A stretch of DNA of 64,000 bases from Flavobacterium gillisiae (GCF_900107635.1 NZ_FNRD01000004.1:1-64000); one strand, 5' to 3'; counted from the stretch's first letter, positions 33,318-42,470 are shown. The notes: a model not told the origin generated them from the sequence alone. Program-made: numbers and translations.

Positions 33318-34489
33318 CTTTTCAATAAGTCTTTAAACAATCCACGAGCGATTACTATTTTCATAATTTCATTAGTCCCTGCATAAATACGAGCCACACG
33401 ATTGTCAGCATACATACGAGCAATCGGGTAATCCCACATATAGCCATAACCTCCAAACAATTGCAAACATTCATCAACCACGCTACCACACATATCGGTC
33501 GCCGAATATTTTATCATTGAAGCGGTTTCAGTCGTTAATTTGTGATCTACTAATAACTCTATGCAGCGATCTAAAAAAGCCTGATGTATTTGCATTTGGG
33601 TGGTACATTCAACTAGTTTGAACTGGGTGTTTTGAAATCCAGCAATCTGAGTTTTAAAAGCCTCTCTTTCCGTCGTATAAGCGATGGTATCTTCAATGGC
33701 TCCTTCGGCTGTTGCTACTGCAAAAATACCTACTGTCAATCTTTCACGAGCCAATTCTTCCATCATAATTTTGAAACCCATTCTCTCCTCTCCCAGTCTG
33801 TTTTCCTTGGGCACTATTACATTATCAAAAAACAACTCACAGGTATCCTGAGATTTCATTCCTATTTTCTTAAAAGGAATTCCTTTACTGAAACCCTCCA
33901 TCGATGATTCCATTATAAGCAAAGTCACTCCTTCCTGATCTGTATTGACATTTGTTTTTACTGCTACAATGGCCATATCACACATAAAACCATTGGTGAT
34001 AAACGTTTTTTGTCCATTTACTACATAATGGTCGCCTTTATCTTCGGCGGTGGTTCGAAGTGCTTTCAAATCACTCCCGCAATTCGGCTCAGTCATCCCT
34101 ATTGCAGTAATCATTTCGCCTTTGGCCATTTGTGGCAAATACTTCTGCTTTTGATCCTCAGTTCCATATTTCAACAAATAAGGCGCTACAATGTCAGAAT
34201 GCAATGAAAAACCGGGCCCACTAATTCCTTTTTTCGCAAATTCTTCGATGAATAAAGCGTTAAATGAAAAATCAAGTCCTCCGCCTCCGTAAATTTCTGG
34301 CATATCGATGCACAATAATCCCAAATCCCCAGCTCGTTTCCATATTTCACGGCCTACCATGCCTTCTTTTTCCCAGTCATCCAGCTTATCCATTATTTCA
34401 TTCGAGATGAATTCCTGAATCATTCCTTGCATCATTTTATGTTCTTCTGATGCGTATATCTTTCTTTCTATTAGTATATTCTGTAACAT
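33314..34489 (-). CDS. Acyl-CoA dehydrogenase
   Basis: This 391-residue flavoprotein catalyses the first oxidation step, making the 2-enoyl-CoA. Signature regions are AIGMTEPNCGSDLKAL and FGGYGYMWDYPIARMYADNR. The end reads IYAGTNEIMK, where medium-chain enzymes carry the catalytic Glu (YEGT). That position is Ala here. Instead Glu249 in ELARERLTVG matches the catalytic base of long-chain and isovaleryl-CoA dehydrogenases. This points to a branched- or long-chain substrate. It is the third gene of the operon. The electron acceptor is presumably ETF, encoded elsewhere. Confidence 0.9.
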   Translation of the reverse strand: MLQNILIERKIYASEEHKMMQGMIQEFISNEIMDKLDDWEKEGMVGREIWKRAGDLGLLCIDMPEIYGGGGLDFSFNALFIEEFAKKGISGPGFSLHSDIVAPYLLKYGTEDQKQKYLPQMAKGEMITAIGMTEPNCGSDLKALRTTAEDKGDHYVVNGQKTFITNGFMCDMAIVAVKTNVNTDQEGVTLLIMESSMEGFSKGIPFKKIGMKSQDTCELFFDNVIVPKENRLGEERMGFKIMMEELARERLTVGIFAVATAEGAIEDTIAYTTEREAFKTQIAGFQNTQFKLVECTTQMQIHQAFLDRCIELLVDHKLTTETASMIKYSATDMCGSVVDECLQLFGGYGYMWDYPIARMYADNRVARIYAGTNEIMKIVIARGLFKDLLKR

Positions 34490-34517
34490 ATCTTTTAGTT
34501 TTTTAGTTGGTCTATTT

Positions 34518-36665
34518 TTAGTTCTCGTAGAAAACCCGGCCGGTTCCTGCGCTTTTAATTCGTTCTTGTAAACTTTCGGGTATCTTAAATCGCTCTCCGT
34601 ACTTCGCTTCTAATTTGGCACTATACAAAGCAAATTCCTTGGCTCCTACATAATCAATGTACGACATCACTCCTCCCGTGTGTATTGGAAACCCTAATCC
34701 TAAAATCGAACCTACATCAGCATCTTTAGGTTCTTGAAGCACTCCGGAGTCTAAACATTTGTAAGCATCTATAACCATAGCAAATAACAATCTTCTGCCT
34801 ACTTCTTCTTCATCATAACTGGCTTGAGGAGGATAAATTTTTGACCATTCTTTCCAAATTGATTTCTTTTCATTTATTGGATAATCATAAAAGCCTTTCC
34901 CTTCTTTTTTACCTGTTCGTCCATGCGTTTCAATAATAGTAACCAAAGTCCTTCGTAAATCAATCTCATGAGGCGTTAAATTGGGATCTTCGCTCATTAT
35001 AGCCAACATTAATTTCAAATTAATCTCATCTGAAATCGCCAAAGGACCTACTGGCATGCCTATCTTTTTAGCCACATTTTCAATTACGGCAGGCGGTACC
35101 CCTTCGGTAAGCATTGTAATTCCTTCATTTATAAATTTACCAAAAACTCTTGAAGTAAAAAAACCTCGACCGTCATTTACGATAATGGGTACTTTCCCAA
35201 TGGCAGTTACATAATCTATGGCTGCTGCCAAAGTTCCTTCGCTTGTTTCTTTACCAACAATTACTTCTACTAACTGCATCTTTTCTACAGGCGAAAAGAA
35301 ATGCAACCCAATAAACTTATCCGGTCTGACCGAGGCTTTCGCGAGTTGGCTTATGGGAATTGTCGAAGTATTCGAAGCATAAATTACGGCTTCGTCAATC
35401 ACTTTTTCGGTTTCAATAGTAATCGTATTTTTTAATTTTTCGTTTTCGAAAACCGCTTCAATAATTAAATCACAAGACGTTAAATCAGCATCTGAATCTG
35501 AAGCTTTTATTTTTTGTAATAGCGCTTCTATTTTGGCTTCAGTTGTATATCCGTTTTCTAATTTTTTTTGCTCTTGTGTTTTAATGTAACCTTTTCCATT
35601 TTCTGCTTTTGATACGCTCACATCTTTCAGCACCACATCAATTCCGGCCTTTGCATTTACATAAGCAATCCCGGCCCCCATCATTCCGGCACCTATAACG
35701 CCTACTTTTTTGAAAGAAACTCGGTCATAGCCTTTCGGTTTTGATTTTCCTCTGGCGGCATCGTTTATAAAAATAAAAGAAGCGCGGATAATATTTTTGG
35801 TTTCTTTACTGAATAAGGTATCCACAAAATAACGTGCTTCAATCTCTAATCCTTTATCAATATGACAGGCTGCGCCATAATAAATGGCACTTAGAACATT
35901 TTTTATATGCGGTAAATTTCCATGGGTTGATTTATACCCCATCGCATTCGAAACACTGAAAAATTCAGTAACTCCAGACGTTTGTCCAACACCCAATGGA
36001 GTTCCGGGAACTTTAAATCTTTTGTTGTCCCAAGGTTGTTCGCTTGATCCCTTAGTTATAATCCAGTTTTTAGCCAGCATTACGATATCATCTTCTGGAC
36101 TGCATATTTCATCGACAAGACCGTCTTTCAAGGCTTGTTCTGCAGTTAGTTTTTTAGATTTCGTAATGTATTCGATGGTTTTCTGCGAACCTAACATTCT
36201 CAAAAAGCGTTGTGTCCCACCTGCTCCAGGGAATAACCCAACGGAACATTCGACCAATCCTATATAACTTTTTGGATAGCTACTCATGATTCGGTAATGG
36301 CAGGCTAATGCTATTTCGCATCCTCCCCCAAGTGCTAGACCGTTTATGGCAGCCACAACCGGTTTGCCGCAAGTCTCCATTTTCCGTAAATAGGTGTTGG
36401 TTTGCATGAGCATATCAAAACATTCTTCTTTTGATTTGTCATAATTCAAAAACCATTTTAAATCACCACCGACTATAAAATCCTTTTTGGCGGAAGCAAT
36501 AATAATTCCTTTTACGGCATCATCTGATATGGCAAGGTTTACAGTTAAAAAGAATTCGGCCATAGTAACTTCATTCATGATGTTTACCGGAGAATCCGCC
36601 ACATCCCAAGTAACAATTGCAATACCATCAGTATCAATACTATATTTTATATGTTTATTATTCAT
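34518..36665 (-). CDS. Enoyl-CoA hydratase / 3-hydroxyacyl-CoA dehydrogenase fusion (FadB/FadJ type)
   Basis: This 715-residue bifunctional protein does the hydration and the second oxidation of beta-oxidation. The N-terminal crotonase domain (about 1-190) has LALGGGCEIALAC and GLVECSVGLFPGAGGTQRF, whose glutamates match the catalytic pair of FadB. The dehydrogenase domain starts at about 310 with the NAD loop VGVIGAGMMGAGIAY. Its HFFSPVEKMQLVEV contains the catalytic His. C-terminal HCDH domains follow (GRGFFTSRVFGKFINEG). It is 22 bases from the thiolase gene and probably forms a complex with it. Confidence 0.92.
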   Translation of the reverse strand: MNNKHIKYSIDTDGIAIVTWDVADSPVNIMNEVTMAEFFLTVNLAISDDAVKGIIIASAKKDFIVGGDLKWFLNYDKSKEECFDMLMQTNTYLRKMETCGKPVVAAINGLALGGGCEIALACHYRIMSSYPKSYIGLVECSVGLFPGAGGTQRFLRMLGSQKTIEYITKSKKLTAEQALKDGLVDEICSPEDDIVMLAKNWIITKGSSEQPWDNKRFKVPGTPLGVGQTSGVTEFFSVSNAMGYKSTHGNLPHIKNVLSAIYYGAACHIDKGLEIEARYFVDTLFSKETKNIIRASFIFINDAARGKSKPKGYDRVSFKKVGVIGAGMMGAGIAYVNAKAGIDVVLKDVSVSKAENGKGYIKTQEQKKLENGYTTEAKIEALLQKIKASDSDADLTSCDLIIEAVFENEKLKNTITIETEKVIDEAVIYASNTSTIPISQLAKASVRPDKFIGLHFFSPVEKMQLVEVIVGKETSEGTLAAAIDYVTAIGKVPIIVNDGRGFFTSRVFGKFINEGITMLTEGVPPAVIENVAKKIGMPVGPLAISDEINLKLMLAIMSEDPNLTPHEIDLRRTLVTIIETHGRTGKKEGKGFYDYPINEKKSIWKEWSKIYPPQASYDEEEVGRRLLFAMVIDAYKCLDSGVLQEPKDADVGSILGLGFPIHTGGVMSYIDYVGAKEFALYSAKLEAKYGERFKIPESLQERIKSAGTGRVFYEN

Positions 36666-36686
36666 AATCTAAAGGATAATTGGTTT

Positions 36687-37892
36687 TTAAATACGTTCAA
36701 TAATGGTTGCTATTCCCATTCCTCCACCAACACATAAAGTTGCCAAAGCGGCACTTTTATTTTGACGTTCTAATTCGTCCAAGGCAGTTCCCAGAATCAT
36801 ACAGCCTGTTGCTCCTAACGGATGCCCCATAGCTATCGCTCCTCCGTTGACATTTACAATGGAATGATCTATATTAAAATGATCCATCACACGCATGGGA
36901 ACCACTGCAAAAGCTTCATTAACCTCAAAAACATCAATATCGCTCGCCTTCATTTTAGCATTTCGCAACGCTTTTGTAGTCGCCGGAATAGGCCCTTCGA
37001 GCATGATCAATGGCTCACTACCCAATACGGCACCCATTCTGATTATCGCTCTTGGTTTTAATCCGAGTTTTTCCCCTACTTCTTTGGAACCAATTAACAT
37101 TAATGAAGCACCATCAACAAGGCCAGAGGAGTTACCGGCATGATGTATATGATTTATTTTTTCGATTTCTAAGTATCGATCTATGGCTATTTGATCAAAC
37201 AATTGCTCGCCCATTTTTTCAAATGCTGGCGATAATTTGGATAATATTTCTAAAGTGGTATTTGCTCGAATGTATTCATCCTTTGCCAAATGAACCAAGC
37301 CGTTTATATCAGTCACTGGAATTATGGATTTATCAAAAAAGCCGTTTTGTTGTGCAAAGGCAGCTCGTTTTTGAGAATTTACCGCAAAGCCATCTACATC
37401 ATTTCGAGAATACCCATATTTCGTTGCTATTAAGTCGGCAGAGATTCCTTGAGGAACAAAGTGTCCAAAAGCAGCATCGGGCTCCATTAACCAAGCAGAA
37501 CCGTCAATTCCCATGGGCACTCTTGACATGGATTCTACTCCGCCAGCAATAATTAACTCAGACCAACCTGATTTAATCATAGCTGCGGCCTGATTAATAG
37601 CTTCCAGCCCAGAAGCACAATAGCGGTTTAAGGAAACGGCCGAGAGATGATCCCCATAATTAGAACACTGCGCAGCGACTTTGGCAATATTCCCTCCTTG
37701 TTCCCCAACCTGAGTCACACAGCCAACTATCAAATCTTCTACTAAACTAGTGTCTAAATCGTTTCTTTCTTTTAAGGCGGTCAACAAAGTAGTTAATAAT
37801 TGAACCGGACTAACTGGGGCTAAAGAGCCGTTGCCTTTTCCAATTCCCCTGGGTGTTCGAACTGAATCGTAGATATATGCTTCCATTTTCAT
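36687..37892 (-). CDS. Acetyl-CoA C-acyltransferase (thiolase)
   Basis: This 401-residue degradative thiolase cleaves 3-ketoacyl-CoA with CoA to acetyl-CoA and a shorter acyl-CoA. The acyl-accepting Cys92 is in [15 protein letters not shown]. The later GHPLGATG and CVGGGMGIA carry the catalytic His and the second Cys. It is the first gene of the acyl-CoA operon. The ATG at 37892 and a second ATG two codons later are both possible starts. Directly upstream is a promoter with two palindromes (37901-37946), so this gene marks the regulated end of the operon. Confidence 0.92.
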   Translation of the reverse strand: MKMEAYIYDSVRTPRGIGKGNGSLAPVSPVQLLTTLLTALKERNDLDTSLVEDLIVGCVTQVGEQGGNIAKVAAQCSNYGDHLSAVSLNRYCASGLEAINQAAAMIKSGWSELIIAGGVESMSRVPMGIDGSAWLMEPDAAFGHFVPQGISADLIATKYGYSRNDVDGFAVNSQKRAAFAQQNGFFDKSIIPVTDINGLVHLAKDEYIRANTTLEILSKLSPAFEKMGEQLFDQIAIDRYLEIEKINHIHHAGNSSGLVDGASLMLIGSKEVGEKLGLKPRAIIRMGAVLGSEPLIMLEGPIPATTKALRNAKMKASDIDVFEVNEAFAVVPMRVMDHFNIDHSIVNVNGGAIAMGHPLGATGCMILGTALDELERQNKSAALATLCVGGGMGIATIIERI

Positions 37893-37900
37893 TAATTAAA

Positions 37901-37916
37901 GTTACCACTTGGTAAC
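37901..37916. promoter_or_regulatory. TetR operator site 1 (leader of thiolase gene)
   Basis: GTTACCACTTGGTAAC is a palindrome with arms GTTACC and GGTAAC around 4 bases. It lies 9 bases upstream of the thiolase start codon, inside its predicted leader. Confidence 0.75.
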
Positions 37917-37930
37917 ATAAATTTAAAAAT

Positions 37931-37946
37931 GTTACCATACGGTAAC
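37931..37946. promoter_or_regulatory. TetR operator site 2 (at transcription start)
   Basis: GTTACCATACGGTAAC has the same arms as site 1, and the two centres are 30 bases apart. It abuts the minus-strand -7 box at 37946-37953, so a bound repressor would block transcription of the thiolase operon. Confidence 0.78.
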
Positions 37947-37953
37947 AAATATA
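37946..37953 (-). promoter_or_regulatory. -7 box of the thiolase operon
   Basis: On the minus strand this reads TATATTTG, an exact match to TAnnTTTG. It overlaps operator site 2 by one base. No clear TTG is seen at -33. Confidence 0.55.
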
Positions 37954-37987
37954 CTTCAATTTATCTTAATTTAAATTATTAAAGCAT

Positions 37988-38014
37988 TAATTTTGCAGTT
38001 AACCAATAGGTTAC
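37988..38014 (+). promoter_or_regulatory. -7 box and weak third operator of the TGase-tetR unit
   Basis: TAATTTTG at 37988-37995 matches the -7 consensus. It is followed by GTTAACCAATAGGTTAC (37998-38014), a degenerate relative of the two operators with arms TAACC and GGTTA. Its place at the expected transcription start suggests autoregulation by the TetR protein. Confidence 0.5.
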
Positions 38015-38028
38015 ATAATTTACTCACT

Positions 38029-38685
38029 ATGGAGCAATACACACAAGAAACTTATCATTTCGATTTAGCAGACAATAAGATACAAGCTATACATACCTTT
38101 TTAAGCACCGATGGAGCACCGACACCTAAAGAATTTGCGATCAAAGCCTATGAATACGTTCGCGATAACTGGCCGTATTACCCCTATCGTTTTAGTTTAA
38201 TAAATGAAGATTGGCGCGCATCGGAGCTAACAACTCATAAAAGTGGCCATTGTATCGATAAAGTAATAATTTTGATTGCGATTTTAAGAGCAGAGAAAAT
38301 TCCGGCTAGATTAGGATTGGCAAAAGTAAAAAACCACATCGCGGTAGATCAGATTGTTGAAAAATTTGGCTCAGATGTACTCGTACCACATGGTTATATC
38401 GAAATCTATCTAGATAATAAATGGATTAAGGCCACACCCGCTTTCAACAAAGAACTTTGTGAGCTCCTCAATGTAAAAGTTTTAGAGTTTGATGGAGAAA
38501 CCGATTCTATATTTCAAGAATTTGATCAAACTGGTAAAAAAGCTTTTATGGAGTACCTTGAAGATTACGGAACTTTTAATGAAGTACCCTTACCTTATAT
38601 GTTCCAATTATTACAACAACATTATCCCCGAATAATTGAATCCGGAATAACATTAGGCGGTGTATTATCTCTATCCAAATTGTAA
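38029..38685 (+). CDS. Transglutaminase-like protein, possibly lacking the catalytic Asp
   Basis: From the ATG at 38029 the protein has 218 residues. A TTG at 37993 lies in the promoter and is rejected. The transglutaminase-like core has Cys75 in KSGHCIDKVIILIAILRAE and His121 in VPHGYIEIYLDNKWIKATPAF. In typical members the third residue is Asp in a motif like VDPT. Here KATPAF occupies that place, so the triad may be incomplete or the protein may only bind. There is no signal peptide, so it is probably cytoplasmic. It shares a unit with the TetR gene (1-base overlap) and is divergent from the acyl-CoA operon. Confidence 0.75.
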   Translation: MEQYTQETYHFDLADNKIQAIHTFLSTDGAPTPKEFAIKAYEYVRDNWPYYPYRFSLINEDWRASELTTHKSGHCIDKVIILIAILRAEKIPARLGLAKVKNHIAVDQIVEKFGSDVLVPHGYIEIYLDNKWIKATPAFNKELCELLNVKVLEFDGETDSIFQEFDQTGKKAFMEYLEDYGTFNEVPLPYMFQLLQQHYPRIIESGITLGGVLSLSKL

Positions 38686-39254
38686 TGAAAAAAGACAGAG
38701 CAGCTACCGAAGAAAAGATCTACACAGCCTTTTTGGATATATTAAAAGAAAAAGGCCCTCAAGGAGTTGGGATAAATGCCATTGCCAAGGAAGCAGGAGT
38801 TTCTAAATCATTAATCTACCGCTATTTTGGAGGTATGAAAGGCCTACTTTTGCTTTTTGCTCAAAAAGGCGACTTCTTTAAATCCCTTTCAGTCATTGAC
38901 GAAAAAAAGGATAATTTAGAAAATTTAAAAGGCTTCATTAAAGAAGGAACCAAAGAATTACGCGAAAACACTTTAACCCAAGAAATTTTACGCTGGCAAT
39001 TAATCGAAAATAATGAGGACACGAAAAGTCTTTTTAAGTACTTCAATGCCCAAGTAGGCAAAACATTTACCACTAACACAAAAGACGAATCGCTTAATGC
39101 GGCTTTTCAACTAATGCTAGGTGGCTATGTTTACTTTACCTTATTATCTAAATTCAATAAAACATTTATAGCAACCGATTTGACATCAGAAAAAACATGG
39201 GAAAACTTTGATGAGGCTATAGCCAAAACAATAGAATTGTTCAGTAAAACCTAA
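38685..39254 (+). CDS. TetR/AcrR family transcriptional regulator
   Basis: The 189 residues begin with the TetR helix-turn-helix. The DNA-binding part reads GVGINAIAKEAGVSKSLIYRYF at about 26-47, followed by GGMKGLLLLFAQKGDF. The C-terminal helical domain would bind a ligand, most plausibly an acyl-CoA given the neighbours. The paired palindromes GTTACC-N4-GGTAAC at 37901-37946 are the likely binding sites, and a third weak site overlaps its own promoter. The ATG overlaps the previous stop (TAATG). Repression lifted by a substrate CoA ester is inferred. Confidence 0.88.
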   Translation: MKKDRAATEEKIYTAFLDILKEKGPQGVGINAIAKEAGVSKSLIYRYFGGMKGLLLLFAQKGDFFKSLSVIDEKKDNLENLKGFIKEGTKELRENTLTQEILRWQLIENNEDTKSLFKYFNAQVGKTFTTNTKDESLNAAFQLMLGGYVYFTLLSKFNKTFIATDLTSEKTWENFDEAIAKTIELFSKT

Positions 39255-39611
39255 CCGGAACCTAAAGTCTACTATCCTCCTTATTACAAAAAAAACCTTT
39301 TATTGCTGAGGTATAATTAATGTACTATTCTTCGAAAAAGTACACTTATAAAGATCTACAAAAGCTACCAGATGACTCAAGTCACAACACGACGAATATC
39401 AATGTCTTTTTTATAAACCACAAATTAAGAATTTTAGAAAATAGTTATATAATTACTATATAGTATCGCAATAGGCATGTTGTTTGCTTTCTCATAGAGT
39501 CCTTTCTACTATCTGAATAAGAACTATGTTTTTGGATTAATTTTTTAAGCCAAAGAATGTAGAAAGAACGAAAATGAAAGAGTAATAACAGAATCAATTA
39601 AAATAACGCCT
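39255..39611. other. 357-bp intergenic region, nothing recognised
   Basis: This AT-rich stretch lies between the tetR gene and the GYF_2-like gene. I checked both strands by eye and see no reading frame, repeat or clear promoter. Confidence 0.5.
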
Positions 39612-40331
39612 ATGAATACCTATTACTTACACGACGGAACTACTGACAGCGGTCCTTTTAATTTTGTCGAACTGAAAGAAAAAAAAATAACCAAAACTAC
39701 TTCCGTATGGTGCGAAGGAATGGAAGATTGGAAAGATGCAGGCGATGTAGAGGAATTAAGTAAAATATTATTCTCAACACCTCCTCCAATAAAATCATTT
39801 GTCGCTCCTTCGGCTCATTCAATAACTAAATCTTTAAATGAGCCCCGGAGTTTTGCAAGCGCAAATAAAACCGTCCTATTTATCGGCGTAGGAACTTTAG
39901 TTTTAATAATTGGAACTTTAATTTTCAATACTATCCTAGAGAGTAGAACCTTAAAATTAGAGGAGAGAAATAATCAAACGGAATACAACAACAAGCAGTA
40001 TAAAATACAAGAACAAGAAATTGAAGATCAAAAGAGTTTTATTGCTGAGCGAGAAAAAATAGAATCAGAAAGGGTTGGAAAAGAAAGAAAACTGGCAATC
40101 AATAGTCGGCTTTCAGATATTAAAAATTTACTTGCCGTTACACACTCCAATTTAAATAATTCAAAAAACGAATTAAATGACGCGCGTGACTTTCAGTTTT
40201 TGAGAACAAATAGCGAACGAGAAGACGAAATTAGTTCAATCGCAAATAACATTGTTTTTTGGCGAAATGAAATTGAAAAACTTGAAAAGGAAATGAGTAT
40301 GCTATATCTGGAACTTGAAAAAATACACTAA
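39612..40331 (+). CDS. GYF_2-domain membrane protein with coiled coil
   Basis: This 239-residue protein starts with a GYF_2 (DUF4339) domain of about 50 residues (YYLHDGTTDSGPFNFVELK, then TTSVWCEGMEDWKDAG). That domain is a likely peptide-binding module. A linker, a membrane helix (about 88-108, VLFIGVGTLVLIIGTLIF) and long charged heptad-like helices (112-165 and 190-239) follow. The coiled coils suggest oligomerisation. It is a single gene, and a hairpin at 40389-40428 probably ends its transcript. The role is unknown. Confidence 0.78.
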   Translation: MNTYYLHDGTTDSGPFNFVELKEKKITKTTSVWCEGMEDWKDAGDVEELSKILFSTPPPIKSFVAPSAHSITKSLNEPRSFASANKTVLFIGVGTLVLIIGTLIFNTILESRTLKLEERNNQTEYNNKQYKIQEQEIEDQKSFIAEREKIESERVGKERKLAINSRLSDIKNLLAVTHSNLNNSKNELNDARDFQFLRTNSEREDEISSIANNIVFWRNEIEKLEKEMSMLYLELEKIH

Positions 40332-40388
40332 ACTAATTCTCAATATTTAGATATTACCAAGACCTAAATTCTTAATTAATAATCGAAG

Positions 40389-40428
40389 AACAGTCTTTAG
40401 TCCAATCAGGATTAAAGGCTGTTTTTTT
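40389..40428 (+). terminator. Terminator after the GYF_2 gene
   Basis: AACAGTCTTTA pairs with TAAAGGCTGTT across a short loop (one G-U pair) and is followed by a run of Ts. Confidence 0.7.
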
Positions 40429-40596
40429 ATGCCTAATAATCAAAAAACATACTGTTAACTTTTCTTTACTAAAATAGAAAGTAGAACAAGTTGATTTTAA
40501 CTCAAAAAACAACAAACAGTTATTTTACATAATTTTTGACCTGAAAATAGGAATTACAACCTATAAAAACATCTAAAAACAATAAAAATAAAACAC

Positions 40597-40620
40597 ACAC
40601 CCTCAAAAAATAGGGGGTGT
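40597..40620 (+). promoter_or_regulatory. Hairpin in the glnB upstream region
   Basis: ACACCCTC pairs with GGGGGTGT (one G-U pair) around a loop of As. It is about 280 bases before glnB. A role in transcript control is possible but not shown. Confidence 0.35.
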
Positions 40621-40898
40621 TATTAAAAATATCAATTATGAATATTTCGATATTTTACTATAAAAATACCGAATAACTAAAATTCGGAAGTCATTTTTTG
40701 TAATTGATAATTCTTTCCAAATTGGATCAAAAACATTAATTATTCTTTCTTGTCTTAAAGAAAAGTTAATAAATTCGTCAAAATCAGTTACTAAAAATCG
40801 TGTAAGAAATGAATTTATTTAACCTATTTCAAAAGTTAAATTAATGAGCACATAACAACCAAAACCAATTAATCAATATTAACTAAATTATTTACCTA

Positions 40899-41237
40899 AT
40901 GAAAAAAATCGAAGCTGTTATTCGAAAATCAAAATTTGATGAAGTTAAAGAGGCTTTACACAAAATCGAAGTCAATTTTTTCACCTACTGGGATGTTACT
41001 GGAGTCGGCAATGAAAAAGAAGGGCATGTATACAGAGGAATAACCTATAGTACCACAGACATTCAACGAAGATATATTTCCGTTGTCGTTTCTGATCAAT
41101 TTTTAGAGAAAACAATAGATGCAATTTTAGAAGCGGCATCATCAGGAATGGTTGGTGATGGTAAAATATTTGTTTCTGAAATTCAAGAAACCTATAGAAT
41201 CAGAACTAAAGAAAAAGGATCTGACGCGCTCAACTAA
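40899..41237 (+). CDS. glnB: PII family nitrogen regulatory protein
   Basis: This 112-residue protein senses 2-oxoglutarate and ATP/ADP and usually controls the ammonium channel. The fold shows MKKIEAVIRKSKFDEVKEAL at the start, the T-loop GNEKEGHVYRGITY with Tyr50 in the place of the uridylylated Tyr51 of E. coli, and GMVGDGKIFVSEIQETYRIR near the end. In E. coli the residue before the T-loop is Gln39, which contacts 2-oxoglutarate. The local sequence here differs (VGNEKEG). The gene is 36 bp before amt, so the two are co-transcribed. GlnK would be an equally fair name. Confidence 0.9.
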   Translation: MKKIEAVIRKSKFDEVKEALHKIEVNFFTYWDVTGVGNEKEGHVYRGITYSTTDIQRRYISVVVSDQFLEKTIDAILEAASSGMVGDGKIFVSEIQETYRIRTKEKGSDALN

Positions 41238-41273
41238 CCAAACTCTATAAACTAACTAATAAAAAAATATACT

Positions 41274-42470
41274 ATGGATACGAATGCTGTATTAGACTTA
41301 ATGTGGGTGGTAATCTGCGGAATTTTAGTGTTTTTTATGCAAGCCGGATTTACTTTGGTGGAAGCTGGATTTACCAGATCAAAAAACACCGGGAATATAA
41401 TAATGAAAAACTTGATGGACTTTTGTATCGGTACCATCGGATTTTGGGCAATTGGATACACTATTATGTACGGAGATTCCATCGGCTCATTTATAGGAAA
41501 CCCAACTTTGTTTTTTGACAGTGTAAAAGACATGCACAGTCTGTTTTTTCAAACTGTATTTGCTGCAACTGCTGCTACAATAGTATCTGGTGCGATTGCT
41601 GAAAGAACAAAATTTTCTACCTATCTTATCTTTTCTTTGATGATGACCGTATTTATCTATCCAATTTCAGGTCACTGGGTTTGGCAAGGTGATGGATGGT
41701 TAACTAAATTAGGCTTTATAGATTTTGCTGGTTCAACTGTTGTACACTCCGTTGGAGGTTGGGCTTCATTGGTAGCTGCTATAATGGTAGGTCCCCGAAT
41801 TGGGAAATACACAAATGGTTTATCAAACCCTATTCCAGGTCACAATCTAATGATAGGATCACTAGGAGTCTTTATCCTTTGGTTGGGCTGGTTCGGTTTT
41901 AATGCTGGTTCTCAATTAGCAATATCAGGTGATAGTGCCAATGCGGTAGCCGGAATTATCATAACAACAAATATTGCTGCAGCAGCAGGAGCTTTGACCG
42001 CCATGTTTGTAACATGGGGCCTTTACGGAAAACCTGATATCTCTATGACCTTAAACGGTGTTTTAGCCGGTCTTGTAGGAGTTACAGCTGGTTGTGCAGC
42101 AGTAAGCCCAGTAGGAGCAGCGTTTATTGGACTAATATGCGGTACCGTGGTTGTATTTGCAATTGAATTTATAGACAAGAAACTTAAAGTTGATGACCCA
42201 GTTGGAGCAGTTTCTGTACATGGAGTTTGTGGTGCACTAGGAACTTTATTAGTTGGTGTTTTTGCAACTGATGGAGGTTTACTTTACGGAGGCGGATTTG
42301 CTCAATTAGGTGTTCAAGCAATTGGTGTTTTTGCAATTGCTGCATGGGCAATCGTTACTTCTTTTATTGTATTGTTTATCTTAAAGAAAACAATGGGACT
42401 TAGAGTAACTAAAGAAGAAGAAATTGATGGTTTAGACATTCATGAACACGGAACTAATGTGTATAACTAA
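41274..42470 (+). CDS. amt: Ammonium transporter
   Basis: This 398-residue Amt/Mep/Rh channel has about eleven membrane segments. The conserved regions are MQAGFTLVEAGFTRSKN near the start, FAGSTVVHSVGGWASL with the first pore His, and VSVHGVCGALGTLLVG with the second. It conducts ammonium into the cell and is expected to be blocked by the PII protein encoded just upstream when nitrogen is plentiful. A perfect terminator hairpin at 42548-42585 ends the pair. Confidence 0.92.
   Translation: MDTNAVLDLMWVVICGILVFFMQAGFTLVEAGFTRSKNTGNIIMKNLMDFCIGTIGFWAIGYTIMYGDSIGSFIGNPTLFFDSVKDMHSLFFQTVFAATAATIVSGAIAERTKFSTYLIFSLMMTVFIYPISGHWVWQGDGWLTKLGFIDFAGSTVVHSVGGWASLVAAIMVGPRIGKYTNGLSNPIPGHNLMIGSLGVFILWLGWFGFNAGSQLAISGDSANAVAGIIITTNIAAAAGALTAMFVTWGLYGKPDISMTLNGVLAGLVGVTAGCAAVSPVGAAFIGLICGTVVVFAIEFIDKKLKVDDPVGAVSVHGVCGALGTLLVGVFATDGGLLYGGGFAQLGVQAIGVFAIAAWAIVTSFIVLFILKKTMGLRVTKEEEIDGLDIHEHGTNVYN

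Larger units (their letters stand above)
40332..40898. other. 567-bp region upstream of glnB with hairpins
   Basis: It contains a terminator at 40389-40428, a hairpin at 40597-40620 and a loosely paired AT-rich stretch near 40640-40676. No protein-coding frame is apparent. The long distance to the glnB start leaves room for a regulated leader. Confidence 0.5.

Noticed and set aside
36822..37552. Plus-strand frames within the thiolase gene
   Set aside because: They are shadows of a long, well-conserved coding sequence on the other strand.
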